Shown here piece after piece: positions 25,802 to 34,167 of a stretch of 49,459 bases of DNA. The notes under the pieces are model-generated. The model was not told where the DNA came from. It saw only the letters and a program-made list of their open reading frames with translations, and searched no databases. The first letter of the stretch is position 1; each line of letters begins with the position of its first letter. The translations under genes were made by a program, and so were the position numbers. The stretch spans positions 1 to 49,459 of the forward strand of contig DUUM01000222.1 in the NCBI GenBank assembly GCA_012841565.1. The letters are read 5' to 3'. Source of the stretch: Candidatus Epulonipiscium sp. Its GTDB lineage: Bacteria > Bacillota_A > Clostridia > Lachnospirales > Cellulosilyticaceae.

Positions 25802-26364
25802 TCTTGCGTCTCCTTTGTTCCCCATAATATGAAAATAGGATTTTGTGCTAGTAACATCAATGATTTACCTTTTGTTTGACTGACTTGTATTTGCGTGCAG
25901 TCCATTGTATATCCTAATTCCCTTAAGGTTTTATTAGCTTTATATAAGTTTTCTATTGTAATAAAGGTAAGCACCATGTTTCCATTTTCTTTTAGTTTTT
26001 TTGTGTAGATATGTAGAATTTCTTCCATATTTCCGCCACTACCACCTACAAAAATCGTATCAAACATATCTGTTATTTGGCTCTCCACCTCAAGTGCTTC
26101 GCCTTCTACCACTCTTAAGTTGTCTGCCCTAAACCTTTCTTTGTTTTTATAAAGGACTTCTAGTGCCTCTGGGTCTTTTTCAATCGTAACCACCTTTTCT
26201 GATAGTTGACTCACCTGAATACTGACACTGCCTGTTCCGCCACCAATATCTAAGACTATATCAGTGGGTTTTAGGGCCATTTTAGAAATAGCAAGAATAC
26301 GGATTTCTTCTTTTGTCATAGGGCAATTGCCACGAATAAACTCATTATCTTTAATAAATCTCAT
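25798..26364 (-). CDS. cbiT: cobalt-precorrin-6B C15-methyltransferase (decarboxylating) CbiT
   Basis: Methylates C15 and removes the acetate carboxyl at C12. This 188-aa class I SAM methyltransferase has the CbiT start (EFIRGNCPMTKEEIRILAISKM), SAM motif VLDIGGGTGSVS, acidic EKDPEAL after strand 2, and FVGGSGGNMEEIL. CbiE, its partner, is a separate gene just upstream; in other bacteria the two are fused as CobL. Confidence 0.95.
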   Translation of the reverse strand: MRFIKDNEFIRGNCPMTKEEIRILAISKMALKPTDIVLDIGGGTGSVSIQVSQLSEKVVTIEKDPEALEVLYKNKERFRADNLRVVEGEALEVESQITDMFDTIFVGGSGGNMEEILHIYTKKLKENGNMVLTFITIENLYKANKTLRELGYTMDCTQIQVSQTKGKSLMLLAQNPIFILWGTKETQE

Positions 26365-26398
26365 AGCTCATCACTTGCTTTCTTAATTTTTATTATTT

Positions 26399-27013
26399 TT
26401 ATAATTTATGCTCTACCACTACCACTGATAAGTCACACCATGATTGGTTGTGTAATTCTGCTGGATTCCCTTGGCTAATCTTCTCATCCTCATAAGAAAG
26501 ATTCTCACCTACATATACTATGTAATTTCCCTTCATCTCTAAAAGCCTTTTACATATATAGGCCGGGTTTTGAACTTTATCCGTTAGCCACACAGAAGTG
26601 GTATACTCTCTAACAATTTTATCAAAATCAGCTTCTCTACCATGAAGACTTCCAACATAAGCGCTTTGCCAACTTTTTTGTAGTTGACTCATTAAATACT
26701 GAAAAGAACTAATCCCTGGTACCACTGCAAGGTTTCTCATTTGTTTTATATTCTTTTTCAAATAGTCTAAAATTCCGTAAAAACATGGATCTCCTGAAGC
26801 AATAACCCCTAGTGTCTTGTTTGGGTTGTCTTGAATATACTGAAGTAACTCTTTAAGGGATTCCACCACGACTTTAGGTGCTCTTATATACTCAACTGAT
26901 TCTATGGCCCTTTTAAATCCTATAATAGTATCTGTGGCTTCCATTTCCTTAATTGCCATAGGGAGGATATAATCTGGCGAGCCTGGCCCAATGCCAATTA
27001 TTTTAATTGCCAT
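26399..27013 (-). CDS. cbiE: cobalt-precorrin-7 C5-methyltransferase CbiE
   Basis: A tetrapyrrole-methylase-fold enzyme of 204 aa that methylates C5. Landmarks are IKIIGIGPGSPDYILPMA, VIASGDPCFYGILDYL, VVPGISSFQYLMSQLQ and SLHGREADFD. I take ATG 27013 as the start, which overlaps cbiD by 11 bases; the ATG at 27025 abuts GGAG directly and leaves no spacing. A 34-base gap separates it from cbiT. Confidence 0.93.
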   Translation of the reverse strand: MAIKIIGIGPGSPDYILPMAIKEMEATDTIIGFKRAIESVEYIRAPKVVVESLKELLQYIQDNPNKTLGVIASGDPCFYGILDYLKKNIKQMRNLAVVPGISSFQYLMSQLQKSWQSAYVGSLHGREADFDKIVREYTTSVWLTDKVQNPAYICKRLLEMKGNYIVYVGENLSYEDEKISQGNPAELHNQSWCDLSVVVVEHKL

Positions 27014-28118
27014 GACTATCTTCATCTCCTTTAAGCGTACTGTATAACAGTTTCATCTCACTACTTCCATGAAACATAACAACCTCTACAGGAATCTCAT
27101 TATAAATATGGGTTTCCATTGCTTTTTTTACTTTATATACAATCCGTTTATAAAGATCTGGGTACCTGTCCCCTATAACCTTTATTGATGCCTCTGTTGT
27201 AATTTGCTCATTAATCTCTTGAACTAAATCTCTAGGAGCACCCATTAAGGCTAGTTCTAAGGCTAAAACTTCCTGGCGTATACCACAGACTTTACTATGG
27301 GTATTCATACAGCTAGCTGCTATTTTGCATACTTTCCCTATATGGCCTACAAGCGTGATTTTATCTATATCCTTATTCATGACGCACCCTAGAGCATGGC
27401 CTACATAATTAGAAATCATAATGGCTGCCTCTATGGGAATATCATTGATTTGGCAAAACTTCTCACCCATATTGCCAAATACAAATACCAGTTCCTTATG
27501 GCCCTGGGCAATCTTTTGTCTTATTTCTAAAGTAATGCTTTCTGTTAAAGCATCTTCTGACATAGGCTTTACAATACCTGATGTTCCAAGAATTGAAATA
27601 CCACCAATAATATTGAGCCGAGGGTTAAAGGTTTTAAGAGCTACTTTTTCTCCCTCAGGAACAAAAATGGTAATTTCAACCCCCGCACCTTCTGGAAGGA
27701 CCTTCATAACTTCTTTGTGTATCATTTCTCTTGGCACAGGGTTAATCGCTGGGTCTCCTTTTGGGACGTACAAGCCTTCACTCATAACAACCCCTACACC
27801 CTTACCACCTTTTAACACATATCCTTTTTCAATCTTCCTAGCTCTTGCCCAGATTTCTATACCGTGAGTAACATCGGGGTCATCCCCACCGTCTTTTATA
27901 ACTGCGCACTCCACATATTCGAATGCTTCATCTTGGGGAGACTTTCTTGTCTGATCTATTTTAATATCCAAATCAATTCCTGCTGGGGTATCAATATGGA
28001 TAAACTCTGACTCTATGCCTCTATACAAACAAAGTGTGGCTGCTTTTGCAGCAGCTGCGGCGCTTGAACCTGTTGTATAGCCACATCTTAGCTTTTTCCC
28101 ATTTGTTTCTATATACAC
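27003..28118 (-). CDS. cbiD: cobalt-precorrin-5B C1-methyltransferase CbiD
   Basis: Methylates C1 in the anaerobic route; CbiD is a hallmark of that route. The 371-aa protein has the N-terminal LRCGYTTGSSAAAAAKAA, DGGDDPDVTHG, GGKGVGVVMSEGL, NPVPREMI and the C-terminal VGHIGKVCKIAASCMNTHSK, all family landmarks. It follows cbiC and precedes cbiE with an 11-base overlap. Confidence 0.96.
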   Translation of the reverse strand: MYIETNGKKLRCGYTTGSSAAAAAKAATLCLYRGIESEFIHIDTPAGIDLDIKIDQTRKSPQDEAFEYVECAVIKDGGDDPDVTHGIEIWARARKIEKGYVLKGGKGVGVVMSEGLYVPKGDPAINPVPREMIHKEVMKVLPEGAGVEITIFVPEGEKVALKTFNPRLNIIGGISILGTSGIVKPMSEDALTESITLEIRQKIAQGHKELVFVFGNMGEKFCQINDIPIEAAIMISNYVGHALGCVMNKDIDKITLVGHIGKVCKIAASCMNTHSKVCGIRQEVLALELALMGAPRDLVQEINEQITTEASIKVIGDRYPDLYKRIVYKVKKAMETHIYNEIPVEVVMFHGSSEMKLLYSTLKGDEDSHGN

Positions 28119-28141
28119 CTTGCGCCTCCTTTATTTTTGTG

Positions 28142-28768
28142 TTATTCCCGGTTTGTCACCATGTAAAGAAGTGCATTTACAATAGCTGCCGATACATTAC
28201 TGCCACCTTTTCTACCTCGAATGGTAATCATAGGAACCGAAAGTTTTTCCACTTCTTCTTTAGATTCTGCTGCGCCTACAAATCCTACTGGGGCACCTAC
28301 AATAAATTTTGGATTGGCTACTCCTTGCTCTGTAAGCTCTTTTAAAGTATACAAAGCCGTAGGTGCATTCCCAAATACAAAAAAATCAAAGCCTTCTGCT
28401 ACTGCTTTCTCTACTCCTACAATAGAGCGGGTAATATTTCTTTCTTTTGCTTCTTTTCGAACCCCATCATCGTTAACGTAGCAAGCTATTTCACACCCTA
28501 GTTTCCCAAGTGCTATTTTATTAATACCCGATAGGGCCATATTAGTATCTGTGTATATCTTAGCCCCTTTTTGAAGTACTTTCATTGCACTTTCAATAGC
28601 AGTGGGAGAAATATATATAATGTTACCATAATCAAAATCTGCTGTTGTATGAATAACCCTTTTTACCACTTGAAGTTCATCTTGGGTAAAGTTATGGGGT
28701 CCCATTTCTTCTTCTATTATTTCAAAACTTCTATTTTCAATGGCCATAGGCACTTTTATATATCCCAT
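28142..28768 (-). CDS. cbiC: cobalt-precorrin-8 methylmutase CbiC
   Basis: Moves the methyl group from C11 to C12 to give cobyrinic acid. The 208-aa protein carries the family pieces IENRSFEIIEEEMG, RVIHTTADFDY (with the catalytic His), TDTNMALSGINK, FVFGNAPTALYTL and APVGFVGAAESKEEV. It begins one base after cbiA ends. Confidence 0.96.
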   Translation of the reverse strand: MGYIKVPMAIENRSFEIIEEEMGPHNFTQDELQVVKRVIHTTADFDYGNIIYISPTAIESAMKVLQKGAKIYTDTNMALSGINKIALGKLGCEIACYVNDDGVRKEAKERNITRSIVGVEKAVAEGFDFFVFGNAPTALYTLKELTEQGVANPKFIVGAPVGFVGAAESKEEVEKLSVPMITIRGRKGGSNVSAAIVNALLYMVTNRE

Positions 28769-28769
28769 T

Positions 28770-30089
28770 TTAGTCTCCTTTTTCTATCTGACATATGCTT
28801 TTTAGTAATTCCATATTTCCAAAAAAATGAATCTGTGCATAGGTTCCTACTGTATTGTTTTTTTGATAACCACACTGCCATGTTTTCTGACTCCCGTCTG
28901 GTTGGTCTTTGCTAATGCAGTAGATTGGCTTCTCTTTAAGTCTTACATAGGACCGATGAAATTCCTGAGAGTTAATTTTAAGCCCCTTAGGTATCATGGA
29001 ATTCTCCTTGCAAACCACCAAGTTAGCATAGCCAAAGTTTTGTAGCTTGGTAGACATATAATATTGTCCCTCAAAAAATCCAACCAGGGGATTTTCTTTT
29101 GTTCCCTCTGTTAAGTAAAGCATTCCGCTGGACTCTGCGTAGCACCTTAACCCATTATCTAATTGATCTTTTATATCTTTTAATAAAGATTTATTTTGGC
29201 TTAATTTCTTAGAAAATATTTCAAGATATCCCCCGCCAATATAAAGAACATCTAGATTCTTAGGTAACTTTTTATCCTTTAACGGGCTAAAGTACACTAC
29301 TTTTCCTGTTTGTTCTAATAGCTCAAGATTTTCTTTAAAGTAAAAATTAAAAGCGTTATCTCGGGCGACTCCAATTTTTATATCTTTCTTTTCAACTTTA
29401 AAGTCATCTTTATAATGTGGCGCTTCTCCCATTGCTTCTACTAAACCAGGGACATCTATATATTTTTCTATTAAAAGGCTTAGGTAATCTATTCTCTCTA
29501 CCAGATTTGCTATTTCTGTATTTATGATTAGTCCCAAACTCCTACTTTCAATCTCCACTTCAGGGTCCGTCGGTAAGTAGCCAAATACCTTTAGGTTACA
29601 GTATTTCTCAATTCCTACTTTCAGTCTCTCATAATAACTTTCCGAAATATTATTTAAAACAACACCTACAATATTATTGTTTTCGTATGAAAGAATCCCT
29701 TTGATCTGGGCAAATAATGTTGCCATTTGAGCTTTAGGTGATAGGACTAGAACTACCGGTAAACCAATAAGATTGGCAACGTGAGCTGTTGAGCAGTGAG
29801 TTTCCAACCCTATTCCATCATAAAATCCCATGACACCTTCTACAATGGCAATATCTCCTTTTCCTCTTGAAAAGCTTGCTTGAACCCCCTCTTCACCCAT
29901 TAAGTGAATATCTAAGTTTCTTGAATCTTGTCCACTTATAAAGGTATGAAAGCCGGTGTCTATATAGTCAGGGCCAACTTTATAGCCTTGAACCTTATAA
30001 TTCCTATTTGTTAGAGCCTTAATAAGACCCATGGTAATGGTTGTTTTCCCACCACCACTTTTATCGGAGGCAATCACAAGCCCTGTCAT
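28770..30089 (-). CDS. cbiA: cobyrinate a,c-diamide synthase CbiA lacking the glutaminase cysteine
   Basis: Amidates the a and c acetates of cobyrinic acid with ATP. The 439-aa protein has an N-terminal ATPase domain (1-215: SGGGKTT loop, GYKVGPDYIDTGFH, EGVMGFYDG) and a C-terminal GATase-like domain (235-439). There the motif YAECGGLMYL reads YAESSGMLYL, so the nucleophile Cys is Ser320 (codon TCC at 29130-29132) and the next Gly is Ser321. The GGYPE loop reads GGYLE. A His is kept in SQEFHRSY. Cys316 lies four residues away and is not in the nucleophile-elbow position. Ammonia is the likely nitrogen source. It overlaps cbiK by ATGA. Confidence 0.94.
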   Translation of the reverse strand: MTGLVIASDKSGGGKTTITMGLIKALTNRNYKVQGYKVGPDYIDTGFHTFISGQDSRNLDIHLMGEEGVQASFSRGKGDIAIVEGVMGFYDGIGLETHCSTAHVANLIGLPVVLVLSPKAQMATLFAQIKGILSYENNNIVGVVLNNISESYYERLKVGIEKYCNLKVFGYLPTDPEVEIESRSLGLIINTEIANLVERIDYLSLLIEKYIDVPGLVEAMGEAPHYKDDFKVEKKDIKIGVARDNAFNFYFKENLELLEQTGKVVYFSPLKDKKLPKNLDVLYIGGGYLEIFSKKLSQNKSLLKDIKDQLDNGLRCYAESSGMLYLTEGTKENPLVGFFEGQYYMSTKLQNFGYANLVVCKENSMIPKGLKINSQEFHRSYVRLKEKPIYCISKDQPDGSQKTWQCGYQKNNTVGTYAQIHFFGNMELLKSICQIEKGD

Positions 30090-30928
30090 ACTAATATCCT
30101 CTTTATTTTTCTTGAGACGCCGATTTTATCGTAAGTACCTTTTATGGCATCTTCTACATGCTGCACATAAATATCTTGAAAGGTACCAATCTCACCTAGG
30201 CTTCTCATATCCGCTTCTGATTGTATGCCTTGCCTAGCTAGTTGATTTTGCCACGAATCTTCATCATGCCCAACCATATCATTACGGGCATGGTCCCCCG
30301 AAACAAGCATTAAAGGTTTAAGTGTCACTTGATTTACTTCATCTTGAATAAGTTTATCAATAATCACGGGAATCTCAGGGTATCCTTCTACATTCCCAAT
30401 ATAGACATTACCATAGCCTTTATCTCCCAAAACTTGTTGCAAACAAGCGTAGCATGCATTTGCATGATGAGCTGTTCCATGTCCCATTAAAACGAACTTG
30501 TCCTCTTTGTTTAAGTGTTCTTCTATGGCCTCTACAAAAATTTCGTAATCATCTGGGGCATTTTCTCCCCCCTTAAAAAACAAAGCTGGTCTTCCAAGGC
30601 TAAGTTTTTTGAAAAACCTTTTGTGCCTAAATCTTGAAACAACCGCTTTAATATAGTCATATTCAAGTCCTGGAATAATGTGAAGGGGCTGGACTATAAC
30701 TTCATCATAGTTTTCATCCATTAATTTTTGCAAAGCTTCTTCGGGCGTATCGATATGAATATTATCTCTCTTTTTTAATCTGTTAATAATGATATGAGCC
30801 GTATAGGCCCTTCTAACTTCATATTCTGGGAAATTAGCTCTTATTTTATCTTCTACAACATCAATGGTTTTTTTACGTGTATCTGCAAAGGTTGTTCCAA
30901 AGCTTACAACAAGAATTACCTTTTTCAT
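30086..30928 (-). CDS. cbiK: sirohydrochlorin cobaltochelatase CbiK
   Basis: Inserts Co2+ into sirohydrochlorin, the entry to the early-cobalt pathway. The 280-aa enzyme has VILVVSFGTTFADTRKKTID, RRAYTAHIII, VQPLHIIPGLEYD, the metal-binding His in VLMGHGTAHHANACYACL, and MLVSGDHARNDM. It follows hemL; a precorrin-2 dehydrogenase to make sirohydrochlorin is not found in the window and must be elsewhere. Confidence 0.95.
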   Translation of the reverse strand: MKKVILVVSFGTTFADTRKKTIDVVEDKIRANFPEYEVRRAYTAHIIINRLKKRDNIHIDTPEEALQKLMDENYDEVIVQPLHIIPGLEYDYIKAVVSRFRHKRFFKKLSLGRPALFFKGGENAPDDYEIFVEAIEEHLNKEDKFVLMGHGTAHHANACYACLQQVLGDKGYGNVYIGNVEGYPEIPVIIDKLIQDEVNQVTLKPLMLVSGDHARNDMVGHDEDSWQNQLARQGIQSEADMRSLGEIGTFQDIYVQHVEDAIKGTYDKIGVSRKIKRILV

Positions 30929-30971
30929 TGTGTCCTCCTTAAATTCTTTAGTCTTATTTATTTTCTTTTTT

Positions 30972-32246
30972 TTAGCCTTGAAATGTCCTTACTCTTTCTA
31001 AAAAGCTTTCTATATGCTCTTTTGTATGGGTCACGTTAATAAATAATGCTTCAAATTGTGATGGTGAAATATAAAATCCGCCATTAATCATATGGGCAAA
31101 AAATCTTGCGTATCTTTCTGTATCGCTTGTCTTGACATGATCATATGTCTGAACTTCTGAAAGGTCTGTAAAAAACATGGTCATCATAGAACCCTGACGA
31201 TTAATCACAAGTGGTATCTCTTTTTCTTTTGCTATTACTTGCATGCCATTTGCTAGCATGGCTGCTATTTCTTCTAAATAATCATAATACCCAGGATTAC
31301 TATATAATTTTCTAAGACTTGCAAGGCCTGCTGCCATAACAATTGGATTTCCTGACATGGTTCCTGCTTGGTATACTGGGCCTACTGGTGATAGATATTC
31401 CATAATTTCACGTCTACCACCAAAGGCGCCGCACGGAAGGCCTCCGCCCATAATTTTAGCAAAGGTAATTAAATCTGGTTTTATATCATATATATTTTGA
31501 GCACCTTTGTAATCCACTCTAAACCCCGTCATAACTTCATCAAATATTAAGAGTGCTCCTTCTTTTGTACATAGGGCTCTTAAATCAGTCATAAATTCCT
31601 GAGTCGCTGGAATCACCCCCATATTACCTGCTATTGGCTCAATAATAATGGCAGCTATTTCCCCTTTATGCTCTTCAAATAAATCTTTAACGCTTTTAAT
31701 ATGATTATAACTTGCAATTAATGTATTTTTTATACTATCTTGGGGAACTCCTGGTGAACCCGGAATGTTTTGTGTTAAAACTCCTGATCCTGCCTCAACT
31801 AAAAAACCATCATAATGACCATGATAACATCCTGCAAATTTAATAATCTTATCCCTCCCCTTATAGCCTCTAGCTAGCTTCACTGCACTCATAGTTGCCT
31901 CTGTTCCAGAGTTAACCATTCGTACCATCTCTACATTAGGCACTGTGGTACATATAAGTTTGGCAAGTTCTAACTCTAAATGAGTGGGTGCTCCAAAGGC
32001 AATGGCATCTTCACAGGTTCCTTTAATAGCATTAACTACATCAGAGTCATTATGTCCCAAAATCATAGGCCCCCAAGCTCCTACAAAATCAATATATTTA
32101 TTGCCTTCCTCATCGGTAATAATAGCCCCCTTACCTTTTTTAATAATAGGTGGAAACATATTCACAGCTTTAAAAGCTCTAACCGGGCTGTTAACTCCCC
32201 CTGGTATATACTGTTGTGATTCTATAAATATAGACTCATTTCTCAT
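30972..32246 (-). CDS. hemL: glutamate-1-semialdehyde 2,1-aminomutase HemL
   Basis: Makes 5-aminolevulinate, the tetrapyrrole precursor, from glutamate-1-semialdehyde. It is a 424-aa PLP enzyme with [16 protein letters not shown], the [21 protein letters not shown] segment, [10 protein letters not shown] and the PLP lysine in [17 protein letters not shown]. Its presence in this operon ties precursor supply to cobalamin control; hemA, hemB and hemC are not in the window. Confidence 0.96.
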   Translation of the reverse strand: MRNESIFIESQQYIPGGVNSPVRAFKAVNMFPPIIKKGKGAIITDEEGNKYIDFVGAWGPMILGHNDSDVVNAIKGTCEDAIAFGAPTHLELELAKLICTTVPNVEMVRMVNSGTEATMSAVKLARGYKGRDKIIKFAGCYHGHYDGFLVEAGSGVLTQNIPGSPGVPQDSIKNTLIASYNHIKSVKDLFEEHKGEIAAIIIEPIAGNMGVIPATQEFMTDLRALCTKEGALLIFDEVMTGFRVDYKGAQNIYDIKPDLITFAKIMGGGLPCGAFGGRREIMEYLSPVGPVYQAGTMSGNPIVMAAGLASLRKLYSNPGYYDYLEEIAAMLANGMQVIAKEKEIPLVINRQGSMMTMFFTDLSEVQTYDHVKTSDTERYARFFAHMINGGFYISPSQFEALFINVTHTKEHIESFLERVRTFQG

Positions 32247-32264
32247 GGTATTCCTATCTCCTTT

Positions 32265-33734
32265 TTAGATTTTATTTTCGCCTGCTAGTTCCAGTAATTT
32301 CTTTATCATTGCCTGTGAACTATATTCCCCGCACACATAAGGATTTATGTCGTGTAACCGCATTTCTTTTTCTGTAATAGGCCCAATAGCAACTACAATC
32401 TTTTCTTTTATTTTATTAAGACCAATAATCTCTACTGTATTTTTAAAGGTGGAGGGAGATGTAAATAATACAATATCTGCATTATCAAAGTCTTCTCTTG
32501 CAACTCCCATTTCTGGGCTATAAATATCCACCCGGTCTACAATAGCACCACATTTCTCTAGATTAACCGTTAGATAATCTCTTGCCTGAGAAGACGTTGG
32601 CAATAGTATCTTATCTCCTTTTTGAACATAGTCTTGAAGTTCAATAAATAAATCTTCTGCCACAAACTCTTTAGCTAATATAGAAGTAACAATCCCGTAT
32701 TTTCTTATAGCTTTTAGGGTAGCTGGCCCAATAGCCGCAAACTTCCCTTTGATTGTTCTTACATCTATTTCATTTTCTATTAAATAGTCAAAAAATATTT
32801 CCACTCCGTTTACAGATGTAAAGACTACAAAATCATATTCTCCAAATTCATCTTTATAAGGGGTTAGCTTTTCTTTGGCTTCTTTTATTTCTATTGGGTT
32901 AATTTGTGTTACTTCAGCTCCTAAGTCTAATAATTGTTTTCTAAGAGGGTCTGATTGTTTTTTAGTCCTGGTAATACATATATTTCTACCAAATAGTGGT
33001 TTGTTTTCATACCAACCCAGTTCATTACTAAAGTTTATGACCTCTCCGACAACTATAATGCACGGAGATGTAAATCCTCGTTTTTGCACTTCATTGGAAA
33101 TGCTCTTTAAAGTGCCAATGGCTTTTTGTTGTTTTGATGTGGTTCCCTGCATAATAACCGCACAAGGCATATCTTCTTTTTTCCCATTGCTTATAAGTTG
33201 TTCAACAATGTTATCTAGATTTCCAAGGCCCATTAAAAACACAAGGGTTCCTTCTAATTTTCCCACCGCTTCCCAATTTATATTCAGTTTATCCACACTC
33301 ATTCCAGTAAAAACATGAAAGCTTTGAGCAATTCCCCTATGTGTAATAGGAATTCCTGCGTAATTTAAAACGGCAATGGCAGAAGTTACACCTGGAATCA
33401 CTTCAAAAGGAATTCCTTCCTCATGAAGCCTTAGGGCCTCTTCTCCCCCCCTCCCAAAAACATAAGGGTCTCCCCCCTTAATTCTTCCAACTATATGCCC
33501 TTGTTGGGCTAATTGTACTAATAAATCATTGATCTCTTCTTGGGTTTTAGAGTGAGCCCCTGGCTCTTTACCGCAATAGTATATCTCACATGAATCATTT
33601 AAATACTTTAGGTATTTCTCTCCTGCTAACCGATCGTACATAACAGCCGTACATTTTCCTAAAACTTCTGCCGCTTTAAGTGTAAGAAGTGTTTCATCAC
33701 CAGGGCCACCACCAATTAAATATACTTTCCCCAT
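32265..33734 (-). CDS. fused uroporphyrinogen-III methyltransferase/synthase (CobA-HemD)
   Basis: A two-domain enzyme of 489 aa. Residues 1-240 are the SUMT domain (VYLIGGGPGDETLLTLKA, MYDRLAG, VGRIKGGDPYVFGRGGEEA, VIPGVTSAIAVLNYAGIPIT), which methylates uroporphyrinogen III to precorrin-2. Residues 250-489 are the HemD domain (NICITRTKKQSDPL, VFTSVNGVEIFFDY, AIGPATLKAIRKYG, VLFTSPSTFKN), which closes the macrocycle from hydroxymethylbilane. The fusion is common in Clostridia. It is the first gene after the cobalamin riboswitch, with an AAAAGGAG ribosome site. Confidence 0.96.
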   Translation of the reverse strand: MGKVYLIGGGPGDETLLTLKAAEVLGKCTAVMYDRLAGEKYLKYLNDSCEIYYCGKEPGAHSKTQEEINDLLVQLAQQGHIVGRIKGGDPYVFGRGGEEALRLHEEGIPFEVIPGVTSAIAVLNYAGIPITHRGIAQSFHVFTGMSVDKLNINWEAVGKLEGTLVFLMGLGNLDNIVEQLISNGKKEDMPCAVIMQGTTSKQQKAIGTLKSISNEVQKRGFTSPCIIVVGEVINFSNELGWYENKPLFGRNICITRTKKQSDPLRKQLLDLGAEVTQINPIEIKEAKEKLTPYKDEFGEYDFVVFTSVNGVEIFFDYLIENEIDVRTIKGKFAAIGPATLKAIRKYGIVTSILAKEFVAEDLFIELQDYVQKGDKILLPTSSQARDYLTVNLEKCGAIVDRVDIYSPEMGVAREDFDNADIVLFTSPSTFKNTVEIIGLNKIKEKIVVAIGPITEKEMRLHDINPYVCGEYSSQAMIKKLLELAGENKI

Positions 33735-33750
33735 TTTGCCAGCTCCTTTT

Positions 33751-33830
33751 GGGGACGGTTAACAACTATACATAAACGCAATAGACTATTTATATTTGTT
33801 AACCGTCCCCCTGTTTTTGTTAACCGTCCC
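33751..33830. repeat. GGGGACGGTTAACA inverted repeat (REP-like) in the cobalamin leader
   Basis: GGGGACGGTTAACA at 33751-33764 is repeated inverted at 33797-33810 and again, less one base, at 33818-33830. Arms of 14 bases could form a large hairpin between the riboswitch terminator and cobA-hemD. It shares the GGGGAC start with the palindromes at 7766 and 25121. Confidence 0.65.
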
Positions 33831-33836
33831 TATTTC

Positions 33837-33874
33837 AAAAAAACTCCACCTTTATTGGTACAAAGGTAGAGTTT
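33837..33874 (-). terminator. terminator of the cobalamin riboswitch
   Basis: On the minus strand AAACTCTACCTTT pairs with AAAGGTGGAGTTT (one G-U) and runs into seven T residues. It lies about 80 bases after the aptamer, so it is the natural off-switch: with cobalamin bound, transcription would stop here before cobA-hemD. Confidence 0.85.
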
Positions 33875-33951
33875 AATAACAAAATTAAGTGTGCTTTTTA
33901 AAGCCACTATTTTATGATGTCTATCTATCTTCCACCCGAAGCATTAGTTCG

Positions 33952-34104
33952 TTAATTAGGCAGGTTTCCTGACTCACGGATCATTCTTATCTAACCTTCC
34001 CAGTTTCCTAGTGGATTTAGACTCGTCCTCGTTACAGTAGCGGGGGCTGTAGTGGATTTTAACCACTTTCCCTATTATCTTTACAACGTAAAGCACCTAA
34101 TTAA
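33952..34104 (-). promoter_or_regulatory. cobalamin (AdoCbl-type) riboswitch aptamer
   Basis: On the minus strand the conserved core is present: GCCCCCGCTACTGTAA, then the B12 box AGTCAGGAAACCTGCC. A 9-bp closing helix joins 34096-34104 with 33952-33960. Sequence after the box (GCTTCGGGTGG and on to 33920) belongs to the expression platform leading to the terminator at 33837-33874. An A/T-rich region with TATAAT-like hexamers at 34131-34141 likely holds the promoter, but its -35 is weak. The switch controls the whole 19-gene operon below it. Confidence 0.95.
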
Positions 34105-34167
34105 ATCTATTTAGTTTTAAGTTTTATATCATTATATTATATCATAATAAAATTACCTATGATACTT

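Noticed and set aside
29142..29144. Cys316 of CbiA as a displaced catalytic nucleophile
   Set aside because: It lies four residues before the nucleophile position, on the strand leading to the elbow and not at its turn, so it is unlikely to replace the missing Cys.
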